From Betaproteobacteria bacterium (GTDB lineage: Bacteria; Pseudomonadota; Gammaproteobacteria; Burkholderiales; Thiobacillaceae), in assembly GCA_020049245.1 (NCBI GenBank), contig JAIFLB010000028.1, positions 1-13,017 on the forward strand: a stretch of 13,017 nucleotides of DNA. Direction: 5' to 3'. Position 1 is the first letter of the stretch. Each line of letters starts with the position of its first letter. Position numbers and translations under genes: made by a program. The notes beneath the pieces are model-generated. The model was given only the letters and a program-made list of their open reading frames with translations, made no database searches and had not been told where the DNA came from. Below are positions 1-6,702 of the stretch, one piece after another.

Positions 1-1350
1 AACGACCGCTTATGGAAAGAGGCCACAGAGCGCAACTTGACCGAGGCGGAGAAACAACTGATCGCCGAAATCAAGGAGAAACGCCTGGCCTGGCAGAGCA
101 AGCGCGATGCCGCGCTGGAATCGATGAAGGCGGGTGATTTTTCCGCCGAAGTGATGGCGGCATATTTGAAGGCCGGGCGTGAAGAAGGCGCGGCCTTCGA
201 CAAGTCACTCGATCAGTTGGCGGAACTCGCCAAGGCCAACGCCAAAACCCACTATGAAATTGCTGAAGCGGTTTATCACCGCGACGTGAAAATTTTTATC
301 GGCCTAACTTTCCTGGGGCTGGTTGCGGTGCTGGGCCTCGCCTGGTTTACCTTGCACCACATCTCGAAAGCGTTGCGCGAAGCCGGCGAGTTTGCCGAGA
401 CGATTGCTTCCGGTGACCTGACCAAACCGATGCCGCGCGCCAGCGAAGATGAAATCGGCGATTTGATGGCCAAGCTGGGCGTCATGCGCAACACGCTGCA
501 CGAAGTCATCGCGTCGATCAGCCAGAACATGAAGGGGTTGAATCAATCGGCCGGAGAACTCTCCAGCTCCGCCGCCAGCAGCGCGCAAACCACCGAAATG
601 CAGGCCGAATCGGCATCCAGCATGGCCGCTTCGGTGGAACAGCTTTCCGTCTCCATCGACCAGGTGGAAGAACACGCTCGCGAAGCGCGCAACATCACCC
701 AGGCCGCCAGCCTTCAATCGACCGAAGGCGGCCGCATCATTCACGACGCTGCGGCGGAAATGCGCCAGATTGCCAGTGCGGTGAAAAGCACCGCCGGCAC
801 GATCAAGGAACTGGAAGGCTACTCCGACCAGATTTCCAGCATCGTCCAGGTCATCAAGGAAATTGCCGACCAGACCAACCTGCTCGCGCTCAATGCCGCC
901 ATCGAGGCGGCGCGCGCCGGTGAACAGGGCCGCGGATTTGCCGTGGTGGCGGACGAAGTGCGCAAGCTGGCTGAACGCACCGGCAATTCCACCCAGGAAA
1001 TCAGCGGCATGATCGGCAAGATCCAGCAAGGCACGCAACGCGCCGTGCAGGAGATGGAATCCGGCGTCAGACGCGTCGGCGAAGGCGTCGATCTGGCGCA
1101 CAAGGCGGGCGATTCGGTGACCGGCATACGTGATAGCGCCGAGCAAACCACGCGCGCGGTGGATGACATCAATCTGGCGCTGAAGGAGCAGGCGGTCGCC
1201 GCGCGCGACATCGCCCAGAGAGTCGAGCAGATCGCACAGGGTTCCGAGCAGAACAGCGCGGCGGTCGCCCAGACCGCAGCATCGGCGCATCGCCTGGAAA
1301 TGCTGGCGCGCGAACTGGCCGCCCTCGCCGCCCGTTTCCGCATCGCCTGA
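1..1350 (+). CDS. Methyl-accepting chemotaxis protein, 5' end cut by window
   Basis: Transmembrane chemoreceptor that should signal through CheW and CheA. The frame is open from base 1, so the true start lies upstream; the TTG at 37 is internal and not a credible start. Visible parts in order: the end of a helical periplasmic sensor region (to about base 285), a hydrophobic membrane segment (about 292-355, IFIGLTFLGLVAVLGLAWF), a HAMP linker (about 358-520) and a long helical MCP signalling domain to the end. The conserved hairpin tip lies at 871-984 (core NLLALNAAIEAARAGEQGRG, then FAVVADEVRKLAERT). The protein ends in RFRIA, with no CheR/CheB-tethering pentapeptide of the NWETF type. The ligand cannot be inferred. 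A GC-rich hairpin follows the TGA stop. A second MCP at 6703-8331 has a nearly identical tip but a different sensor region. Confidence 0.95.
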   Translation, partial: NDRLWKEATERNLTEAEKQLIAEIKEKRLAWQSKRDAALESMKAGDFSAEVMAAYLKAGREEGAAFDKSLDQLAELAKANAKTHYEIAEAVYHRDVKIFIGLTFLGLVAVLGLAWFTLHHISKALREAGEFAETIASGDLTKPMPRASEDEIGDLMAKLGVMRNTLHEVIASISQNMKGLNQSAGELSSSAASSAQTTEMQAESASSMAASVEQLSVSIDQVEEHAREARNITQAASLQSTEGGRIIHDAAAEMRQIASAVKSTAGTIKELEGYSDQISSIVQVIKEIADQTNLLALNAAIEAARAGEQGRGFAVVADEVRKLAERTGNSTQEISGMIGKIQQGTQRAVQEMESGVRRVGEGVDLAHKAGDSVTGIRDSAEQTTRAVDDINLALKEQAVAARDIAQRVEQIAQGSEQNSAAVAQTAASAHRLEMLARELAALAARFRIA

Positions 1351-1358
1351 GCCACCGC

Positions 1359-1378
1359 CCGCCCCTTCGCCGGGGCGG
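1359..1378 (+). terminator. GC-rich hairpin after MCP gene, terminator-like
   Basis: A perfect 7-bp stem, CCGCCCC (1359-1365) with GGGGCGG (1372-1378), closes a 6-base loop TTCGCC just 8 bases after the MCP stop codon. CCA (1352-1354) and TGG (1380-1382) could extend it across an internal loop. No T tract follows directly, so it is not a textbook intrinsic terminator. It may still end or protect the MCP transcript. Confidence 0.45.
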
Positions 1379-1400
1379 CTGGAAATGTCGTTTCGGGTGT

Positions 1401-1430
1401 CATAATTCGGACACTTCGATCCGATATAAA
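1401..1430 (+). promoter_or_regulatory. Candidate ppx promoter elements
   Basis: Two -10-like hexamers precede ppx: CATAAT at 1401-1406 and TATAAA at 1425-1430, each 5 of 6 to consensus. Neither has a convincing -35. Using TATAAA would start the transcript at about 1437-1438, directly before the ATG at 1439. Two ATCCGA copies (1419-1424 and 1430-1435) flank this box one helical turn apart, and GTGTC/GACAC (1397-1401, 1410-1414) forms a short inverted repeat. Function is inferred only. Confidence 0.3.
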
Positions 1431-1438
1431 TCCGACGC

Positions 1439-2932
1439 ATGCAAGAATACGAAACCCTCGCCGCCATCGATCTCGGCTCCAACTCGTTCCACATGCAGGT
1501 GGGCCGGGTCGAAGGCGATCAACTGTTCTACCTCGACTCGATCAAGCAGCCAGTTCGCCTGGCCAGCGGCCTGACCGCCAGCAAACGCCTCGACGCCGCC
1601 TCGCAGCGGCGCGCGCTGAACTGTCTGAGCCGGATCGGCGAACGTCTGCAAGGTATGCCACCGGGCGCGGTGCGGGCGGTCGGCACCTCGGCCTTGCGGG
1701 TCGCCAAGAACGCGCCGGAATTTCTCGCCAAAGCGCGTGCTGCACTTGGTTTTGAAATTGAGATCGTCGCCGGACGCGAAGAAGCCCGCCTGATTTACCT
1801 CGGCGTTTCGCACAGCCTGCCGCTGACCTCAACGCCGCGCCTGGTGGTCGATATCGGCGGCGGTTCCACCGAATGCATCCTCGGCACCGGCTACGAGCCG
1901 CAGGAACGCGAAAGCCTGCGCATGGGCTGCGTGGTGTTCAGCAAGCAGTTCTTTGCCGATGGCGTGGTCAGCAAACAGGCGATGGACAGCGCAGACACCA
2001 CCGCACGCGTCGAAATCCAGCTGGTTGCCAGCCCGTTCCGCAACAGCAGTTCGAAGCAGGTCTGGCAGGAGGCGGTGGGTTCATCCGGCACGGCGCGCGC
2101 GCTGGGTGAAATCTGCCGGCTGAACAACCACTCCGATGGCGCCATCACGCTGAACGGCCTGCGCTGGCTGCGCGATCGCCTGATCAAGGCGGGACAAGTC
2201 AACAATCTCGACCTGCCCGGCCTGAAACCGGACCGGCGCCCGGTTCTGGCCGGCGGCATGGCGATCATGCTGGCGCTGTTTGAAGAACTCGGCATCGATC
2301 AGATGGACGTCGCGCAGGGTGCGATGCGGGAAGGCATTTTGTGGGATCTGCTTGGCCGTGTGCATGATCAGGACATGCGCGACATCAGCGTCAGCCAGTT
2401 CCAGCGGCGTTACCTCGTCGATATCAAGCAGGCCGGCCGCGTCGCCTTGTTGGCAACGGCGCTGGCGAAAAACCTGCAACCCGAGATCGATGAAGAAGCC
2501 CTGCGCGCCCTGAACTGGGCCGCGCTGTTGCACGAAATCGGCATATCAATCGCCCATTCCGGCTTCCACAAACACGGCGCCTACATTCTTGAAAACGCCG
2601 ACATGCCGGGCTTCTCGCGCCGCGACCAGAGCCGCCTCGCCTCACTGGTGCGGGCCAGTCGCGGCGGACTCGGCAAACTGGGCTACTCGCCCGTCGATCA
2701 AAACTGGCCGTTGATTCTGTGCCTGCGTCTGGCCGTACTGTTCAACAGCGGCCGCAACAACCCGAGCCAGCCGAAGATGCAACTCACATGTAACCACGGA
2801 GCTTGTAACTTGCATCTTCCCGCCGCCTGGCTGAAGGCAAACCTGCTCACCCAGGCCGCGCTCGACGACGAACTCAAAGCCTGGCGCGAAGTTGGGCCCT
2901 ACTTCCGGCTGGAGCAGTTGCAGACAGATTGA
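1439..2932 (+). CDS. ppx: Exopolyphosphatase (Ppx/GppA family)
   Basis: Cytoplasmic enzyme that removes terminal phosphates from inorganic polyphosphate; 497 residues, close to the 513 of E. coli Ppx. The actin-like ATPase fold shows phosphate-binding loop 1 at residues 10-17 (IDLGSNSF), the GREEARLIYLGV segment carrying the catalytic Glu (E114/E115), and loop 2 at 136-145 (VVDIGGGSTE). The C-terminal HD-like region includes WAALLHEIG and SGFHKHGAYIL, as in long Ppx rather than short GppA-type enzymes. The start is fixed: an in-frame TAA lies at 1427-1429 and the next Met falls after loop 1. No Shine-Dalgarno is visible before the ATG. No ppk is adjacent. The gene converges with the DUF349 gene across a 73-base gap. 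GppA-like (p)ppGpp phosphohydrolase activity cannot be excluded from sequence alone. Confidence 0.93.
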   Translation: MQEYETLAAIDLGSNSFHMQVGRVEGDQLFYLDSIKQPVRLASGLTASKRLDAASQRRALNCLSRIGERLQGMPPGAVRAVGTSALRVAKNAPEFLAKARAALGFEIEIVAGREEARLIYLGVSHSLPLTSTPRLVVDIGGGSTECILGTGYEPQERESLRMGCVVFSKQFFADGVVSKQAMDSADTTARVEIQLVASPFRNSSSKQVWQEAVGSSGTARALGEICRLNNHSDGAITLNGLRWLRDRLIKAGQVNNLDLPGLKPDRRPVLAGGMAIMLALFEELGIDQMDVAQGAMREGILWDLLGRVHDQDMRDISVSQFQRRYLVDIKQAGRVALLATALAKNLQPEIDEEALRALNWAALLHEIGISIAHSGFHKHGAYILENADMPGFSRRDQSRLASLVRASRGGLGKLGYSPVDQNWPLILCLRLAVLFNSGRNNPSQPKMQLTCNHGACNLHLPAAWLKANLLTQAALDDELKAWREVGPYFRLEQLQTD

Positions 2933-3005
2933 CAGTTGCAGTGCGATCAAGCCGCCGAACAGAACTACGCCAAGCGCGTCGGCACCAGCGACTTCATGCA
3001 AGCCA

Positions 3006-5744
3006 TCAAGCTACAGCAGCCGGCGTTTCAGGCAGCTGGGCAAGTTTCTGTACCACCGCGTTGAGCCGCTGCCCTTCCATCGCATCCGAAGCGGCCGGCG
3101 TGGCGTAGCAACGGACCAGCAAGGCTTCCGGCTCCAATTCTGCCTCGACGCCGGCGCCGAAGCGGCTCTGCAATCGACCCAACTGGCGTTCGCGGCGCGC
3201 ATTCGCAAACGCCTCTGGGGAGGGCAGGTCAAGACTGATCTCAAGGTCAAGCAGCAGGTCATTGCGCGTATTTTTGCCAGCAGCAAGTTTCGACTCGGTG
3301 GCCTGTTTCGCGGCGACAAAACGTTGCGCAAGCAGTGACTCGCTCACGCCGGGCAAACGCGCCAGACCATCCCAGGCCTGTTGCGCCTCGGCCAGCACCG
3401 CTTCCAGCTGATGGCCGGAGAGCGCCGCCATTTCAACGCGTTGCGCCAGCGCCGCTTTCTCTGCCAACAGCGCAAAACGCGCCCGATGTTTTTCCTGATG
3501 TACCTGATCCAGCCGTTGCTGTGCTTGCTGCTGCAGGTCACGCGCACGCGTTTCCAGGCCGTCATCCACTTCACGCGTGGCTGGGCGGCTGGCGCCCCAG
3601 GTGGCGCGAAATTCGTTCAAAGCGCGTTTGACCGTCGCGATATCGGCGCCTTCCAGGCTGGTCGCGAATTGATCCAGCAATGCCTGCCGCGCCTGCGTCT
3701 GCTCCTGGCGTTGTGCGGTTTGTTCGGCGCGCTGCGCGTCGAGTCGTTCAAACACCAGGTTGCAGGCGGCACGGAAGCGTTGCCACTGCTTCTGATCGTC
3801 GTTGCGCTTCAGCCGAACCAGTGATCCCTCCTTGCTCCAGCGCTGCTGCAAGGTTTTGGCCTCGGCCATCGCCTGGCGCAGGTCGGGCTGTTCCTGCAGC
3901 GCTTGCGCGGCGACGATGAGTTGCTCGCGGCGCGCATGTTCAACCGCGCGGGCGGCGTCGAGTTGCTGATCGATGCTGCCGATCAAGCCATCGAAGCGTT
4001 TGCGCAGCAATCGCTCGTCGCGGAAGCCGAGCTGAGACGCGGCATGCCATTGCTTGATGATCTCGGCCCGGCGCGCCTCGATCGCTTTAAAGTCCGCCTG
4101 CGACCACTCAATACCAGCCAACTCGGCCTCCCACTCGGCGCACATCGCTTCGCGCTCCGCGCGGGCTTCAGCGTGGCGAATCGCCTGTTCAGCGCGATGC
4201 GCGGCAACCGGCAAATAGGCTTGTTCCAACACCGCATCGAAGCTTTCCCACTGCGCTTTCGGCGCGGCAGCGTGCGCGTTCATGCGCTTCCATGCCTCGC
4301 GCAGCGCAGAAATCGCCGCCGCCAGTGCTTCTACTTCCTGTTCACCGTGCAACAACGCCTGCGCATCTTCAATCAACTTCTCGCGCGCTTGTGCGGTACC
4401 CCAGCGCGCCCAACCGCGCAAGGTTTCCAGCTCCGCATGCAAGTGGTGCAGACGCGACTCCAATCCACCATGCAAACTGTGGCCGGCCAGCTTGGTTTTG
4501 ATCTGTTTTGCGGCTGCATCGGCATCAACTAGATGCCCCTCAGCGATCGCCTGTTCGAGTTGATCCATCAGCTTGGCCACGACTTCCGGATCAAATCTCG
4601 GTTGACGCGGCAACGGTTTCACAGGTGCGTCGCTCACCGGCTGGCTGTCATCAATCGCGGCTTTAGACACCACTTCAGACACCACGCCAAGCGAGGCATC
4701 AACGGCTGATTCGACAGGCTCAACCGCCACCGGACCCGGTTTGAGCACCTGTTTTAGCACCTGCCAGCGCGCCTCCAACACGGCACACAACTGCGCATTT
4801 TCCGGTTTGGCCATGGCCGACCAGAGCGCGACCGCGTCGGCGATTGGATGATCGCCGGCTTCAAGTTCGCCCAGCCACTGCTCGCACGCCAGCATGCGTT
4901 CAGACACCTCGGCAAGATGGGCAAGTCGAGCTTCGATTTCACCCAACGCCGTGCCTAAAGATGTGACCCCCGCTCGCGCGGCGGTTTGATCCACCAACCA
5001 GGACGGCAAGTTGGCATAGGCCTGGCGCAGGCTTGCAGCGCGATTTTGCCAATCCGTCAGCACCTCGTGCCACGGCCATTCGGGATAGCCGCCCTCGGTC
5101 TGACCGTCCTCGGTCTGACCACACTCTGCAGCCAAGGCGATGGCCAATTTGTGCTGCACATGCAGATCGCGCAGCGCCTCGGACTCCTGGTGCAATTGCG
5201 CCAGCGCCTGTTGCATCAACGCTTGGCACGCCTGCCCCGCCTCGCCGGCATCGGCGAGTCCGCCAAGTTCCTTGTTCAGTTCCAGCAGTCGCGTATTGGG
5301 TAACGGCGCAGCGGCTAGCAGAAGGCGCAACTCTTCGCTGATTACCTGCGCACGGGTGGCATGCTTTTCCGCCAACTGGCGCTGTTTCAGCAAATCGGCG
5401 CAGTGGCGGTAGACGCGCTTGTCCTTGTCGCGGCTGTGCTGGGCAACAAGCTCCAGCAACACCGACGCATCGATCCGCTGCACCGCAGAAAAACGCGTTT
5501 CACCACCGCGCGCGCGCAGTGCCACTTCAGCCAGGGACGCCTCATCCTGAAGATGTGCCAGCCAAGCCAGCGCCAGCTGCTTGTCGGCCGAGGCGCAGAT
5601 TGCATTTACCCAGACGGCGGGGGGATCACCCGCCTGCGGCGCGGCTGACGGCATCGGTAAAGTGGGCTTTACGAGCATCGTCTGAGCGGATGTCGCGACT
5701 GGCTTGGCGGTAGGTCGCTTGAAAAAGTTGCTAAGCCATTTCAT
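3006..5744 (-). CDS. DUF349 repeat protein, helical, unknown function
   Basis: Predicted soluble, almost wholly alpha-helical protein of 912 residues, rich in Ala, Gln, Glu and Leu. I place it in the DUF349 family from repeated units that begin with a Trp (QRWSKEG, QWHAAS, AWKRMN, ATWGAS, AWDGL) and end in an aromatic helix such as LLRKRFDGLI or QWQRFRAACNLVF, spread over about residues 480-820. The N-terminal third (for example SRDKDKRVYRHCADLL) looks like HEAT-type helical pairs. An acidic and Pro-rich linker sits near residues 350-390. Start choice: ATG at 5744 gives MKWLSNFFKRP, a natural beginning. An in-frame ATG at 5780 would add 12 residues, and neither has a strong ribosome binding site. 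No catalytic motif or membrane segment is seen. Gene orientation is convergent with ppx and divergent from the response regulator. The biological role of DUF349 proteins is poorly defined. Confidence 0.85.
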   Translation of the reverse strand: MKWLSNFFKRPTAKPVATSAQTMLVKPTLPMPSAAPQAGDPPAVWVNAICASADKQLALAWLAHLQDEASLAEVALRARGGETRFSAVQRIDASVLLELVAQHSRDKDKRVYRHCADLLKQRQLAEKHATRAQVISEELRLLLAAAPLPNTRLLELNKELGGLADAGEAGQACQALMQQALAQLHQESEALRDLHVQHKLAIALAAECGQTEDGQTEGGYPEWPWHEVLTDWQNRAASLRQAYANLPSWLVDQTAARAGVTSLGTALGEIEARLAHLAEVSERMLACEQWLGELEAGDHPIADAVALWSAMAKPENAQLCAVLEARWQVLKQVLKPGPVAVEPVESAVDASLGVVSEVVSKAAIDDSQPVSDAPVKPLPRQPRFDPEVVAKLMDQLEQAIAEGHLVDADAAAKQIKTKLAGHSLHGGLESRLHHLHAELETLRGWARWGTAQAREKLIEDAQALLHGEQEVEALAAAISALREAWKRMNAHAAAPKAQWESFDAVLEQAYLPVAAHRAEQAIRHAEARAEREAMCAEWEAELAGIEWSQADFKAIEARRAEIIKQWHAASQLGFRDERLLRKRFDGLIGSIDQQLDAARAVEHARREQLIVAAQALQEQPDLRQAMAEAKTLQQRWSKEGSLVRLKRNDDQKQWQRFRAACNLVFERLDAQRAEQTAQRQEQTQARQALLDQFATSLEGADIATVKRALNEFRATWGASRPATREVDDGLETRARDLQQQAQQRLDQVHQEKHRARFALLAEKAALAQRVEMAALSGHQLEAVLAEAQQAWDGLARLPGVSESLLAQRFVAAKQATESKLAAGKNTRNDLLLDLEISLDLPSPEAFANARRERQLGRLQSRFGAGVEAELEPEALLVRCYATPAASDAMEGQRLNAVVQKLAQLPETPAAVA
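5093..5120. repeat. 15-bp tandem duplication inside DUF349 gene
   Basis: CCTCGGTCTGACC occurs at 5093-5105 and again at 5108-5120, a period of 15 bases. On the coding (minus) strand it gives GQTEDGQTEGG near residues 208-217. The frame is kept, so it adds five residues in what is probably a loop. Confidence 0.85.
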
Positions 5745-5956
5745 TGCTTGAATCCGTGTCTGTCGAACGAGGGTGCGCATCGTAGCTGTTCAGGGCTTCA
5801 ATACGAAATTCGTTTGCGCCGCGCCCGCTCGAATCCCGCATCAAATTGGCGGTGAATTTGTGTCCATCACAGCATCGATGGTTGATAAATATCATCTAAT
5901 TTGGATACGCTTATCTTATTTCCAGTAAACAACGAATCATTCAAAGGGAGTTAGCC
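5745..5956. promoter_or_regulatory. Divergent intergenic region, DUF349 gene / response regulator
   Basis: 212 bases between two divergent genes, so promoters for both should lie here. The right half is AT-rich. It holds a -35-like TTGATA (5882-5887) overlapping an inverted repeat TGATA-AA-TATCA (5883-5894), and a -10-like TATCTT (5912-5917), but their spacing (24 bases) is too long for one sigma-70 promoter. The left half carries a small palindrome ACGAA-A-TTCGT (5803-5813). No clear promoter for the minus-strand gene is visible. A good ribosome binding site, AAGGGAG, precedes the ATG at 5957. Confidence 0.4.
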
Positions 5957-6487
5957 ATGAAGTTGCTCGGCATGCTGAAAGCCATCTTTGCCAAAGCACC
6001 CGTGTCACCGGAAGCACCGACTGTCGAACCGGTCGTTGCCGAAAGCGTGAATCCGACTGAACGCCGCAAAAATCCGCGCATCGATGCCCGCAAAGGAACG
6101 CGGGTTCTGATCATCGACGACTCGCCGACTGTCCTGACTTACCTGCGCAAAATGTTCAGTTCGTCCGGTTATGAACCGCTGATCGCCGCCAATGCCGAGC
6201 GCGGCCTGGAAATATTGCGTACCGAGAAACCCGATCTGGTCGTGCTCGACGTCATCATGCCAGGCATGAATGGATTCGCGGCGCTGCGGCAAATCCGGCG
6301 CGACCCGTTGGTAAAGAATTTGCCGGTGATCATGATGAGCGGCAACGAACAGGCGACTGAGCAGTTTTATGTCATGCGCATCGGCGCCGACGGCTTCATG
6401 AAAAAACCGTTCTCACGCTTCGACGTGTTCAGTCGCATCGAGAAACTTCTCGACGTAGATCTGATACCGCGTCGCCAGGCTGCCTGA
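5957..6487 (+). CDS. Single-domain response regulator (CheY/PilG/PilH-like receiver)
   Basis: 176-residue protein with one receiver domain and no output domain, so it should act by protein-protein contact after phosphorylation by a histidine kinase. Receiver residues are complete: acidic pair D54-D55 (VLIIDDSPTV), phosphoacceptor D98 (LVVLDVIMPGMNG), S128 (VIMMSGNE) and K150 with the following Pro (MKKPF). The first 46 residues are an extension: a short amphipathic start (MKLLGMLKAIFAKAP), a Pro/Val/Glu-rich linker, then ERRKNPRIDARKG. That last stretch contains an RxxxR pattern like the beginning of PilZ domains, but no PilZ barrel follows. The receiver most resembles PilG/PilH-type regulators of twitching chemosensory systems and other CheY-like proteins; I cannot decide between them. 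It is followed 215 bases later by an MCP gene on the same strand, which suggests a shared signalling role. Confidence 0.88.
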   Translation: MKLLGMLKAIFAKAPVSPEAPTVEPVVAESVNPTERRKNPRIDARKGTRVLIIDDSPTVLTYLRKMFSSSGYEPLIAANAERGLEILRTEKPDLVVLDVIMPGMNGFAALRQIRRDPLVKNLPVIMMSGNEQATEQFYVMRIGADGFMKKPFSRFDVFSRIEKLLDVDLIPRRQAA

Positions 6488-6497
6488 CCCTACCGTC

Positions 6498-6563
6498 TCA
6501 GGCCGTGCTGACCAGCGCGGCCTTGTCAATGGCGAAATGCTCGGGGCGCGCCATGTTGAACAT
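6498..6563 (-). pseudogene. 21-codon ORF resembling the start of a phasin gene (possible remnant)
   Basis: On the minus strand, ATG at 6563 opens a short frame reading MFNMARPEHFAIDKAALV and ending in STA before a TGA at 6498-6500. The pattern M-F-x(4)-PE-x-FA-x(2)-xKAALxxxA resembles the N terminus of phasin-family proteins, which coat polyhydroxyalkanoate granules (typically PEQFAAANKAALE...). Nothing phasin-like follows: the sequence beyond the stop is antisense to the response regulator gene. No good ribosome binding site is seen. This may be a leftover gene start, a small unrelated peptide, or chance. The resemblance is from memory. Confidence 0.25.
6501..6522. terminator. Hairpin after response regulator gene
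   Basis: GGCCGTGCT (6501-6509) can pair with AGCGCGGCC (6514-6522), a 9-bp stem with one G-T pair and a 4-base loop GACC, starting 13 bases after the TGA stop. Only TTGTC follows, so termination would be weak. It also lies inside the phasin-like short frame, so coincidence is possible. Confidence 0.4.
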
Positions 6564-6575
6564 TTCTACAAATCA

Positions 6576-6612
6576 GGTTCGGGCTCGCACCTCCGCTGCC
6601 GACCATTTTTTT
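6576..6612 (+). terminator. Bulged hairpin followed by seven T, possible terminator
   Basis: GGTTCGG (6576-6582) can pair with CCGACC (6599-6604) with one bulged T, followed by A and a run of seven T (6606-6612). This is the best intrinsic-terminator shape between the response regulator and the second MCP, although the loop is long (16 bases) and the stem imperfect. If real, the MCP would need its own promoter in the following 90 bases. Confidence 0.35.
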
Positions 6613-6613
6613 A

Positions 6614-6641
6614 ATGGGTTTTCCTCAAGTTCAAACCCCAT
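6614..6641 (+). promoter_or_regulatory. Inverted repeat in the leader of the second MCP gene
   Basis: GGGTTT (6616-6621) and AAACCC (6633-6638) form a 6-bp stem with an 11-base loop. The flanking AT on each side extends it if one C is bulged. It lies about 60 bases before the MCP start and just after the T tract, so it could be a leader structure or an operator. No regulator is recognised. Confidence 0.25.
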
Positions 6642-6702
6642 GTGCCGAAAACGCGTTTGAAAATCCCAGTTGTCCTGAGTCCAAAGTGAAATGAGGTTTG
6701 CC

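Noticed and set aside
304..1494. Long minus-strand open frame (396 codons) opposite the first MCP gene
   Set aside because: It is antisense to a well-supported MCP gene, has low-complexity His/Arg/Gly-rich content and shows no family motif; GC-rich codon bias on the opposite strand explains it.
2933..3005. Open frame continuing after the ppx stop, and a CAGTTGCAG direct repeat (2915-2923, 2933-2941)
   Set aside because: The continuation resembles no family I know and no start codon with a ribosome binding site is present. The repeat is short and straddles the ppx stop; probably chance.
5847..5862. Sigma-54-like promoter TGGCGGTGAATTTGTG upstream of the response regulator
   Set aside because: TGGC and TTG match in the right spacing, but the essential GC at -12 is GT and the other positions deviate; too weak to annotate.
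6576..6605. Sequence resembling a tRNA 3' end (GGTTCGGGC ... GACCA)
   Set aside because: The expected T-stem does not pair and no acceptor, D or anticodon arms are found upstream.
6598..6605. GCCGACCA as a sigma-28 (flagellar) -10 element for the second MCP
   Set aside because: No TAAA-type -35 element lies at the required distance, and the -10 match is partial.
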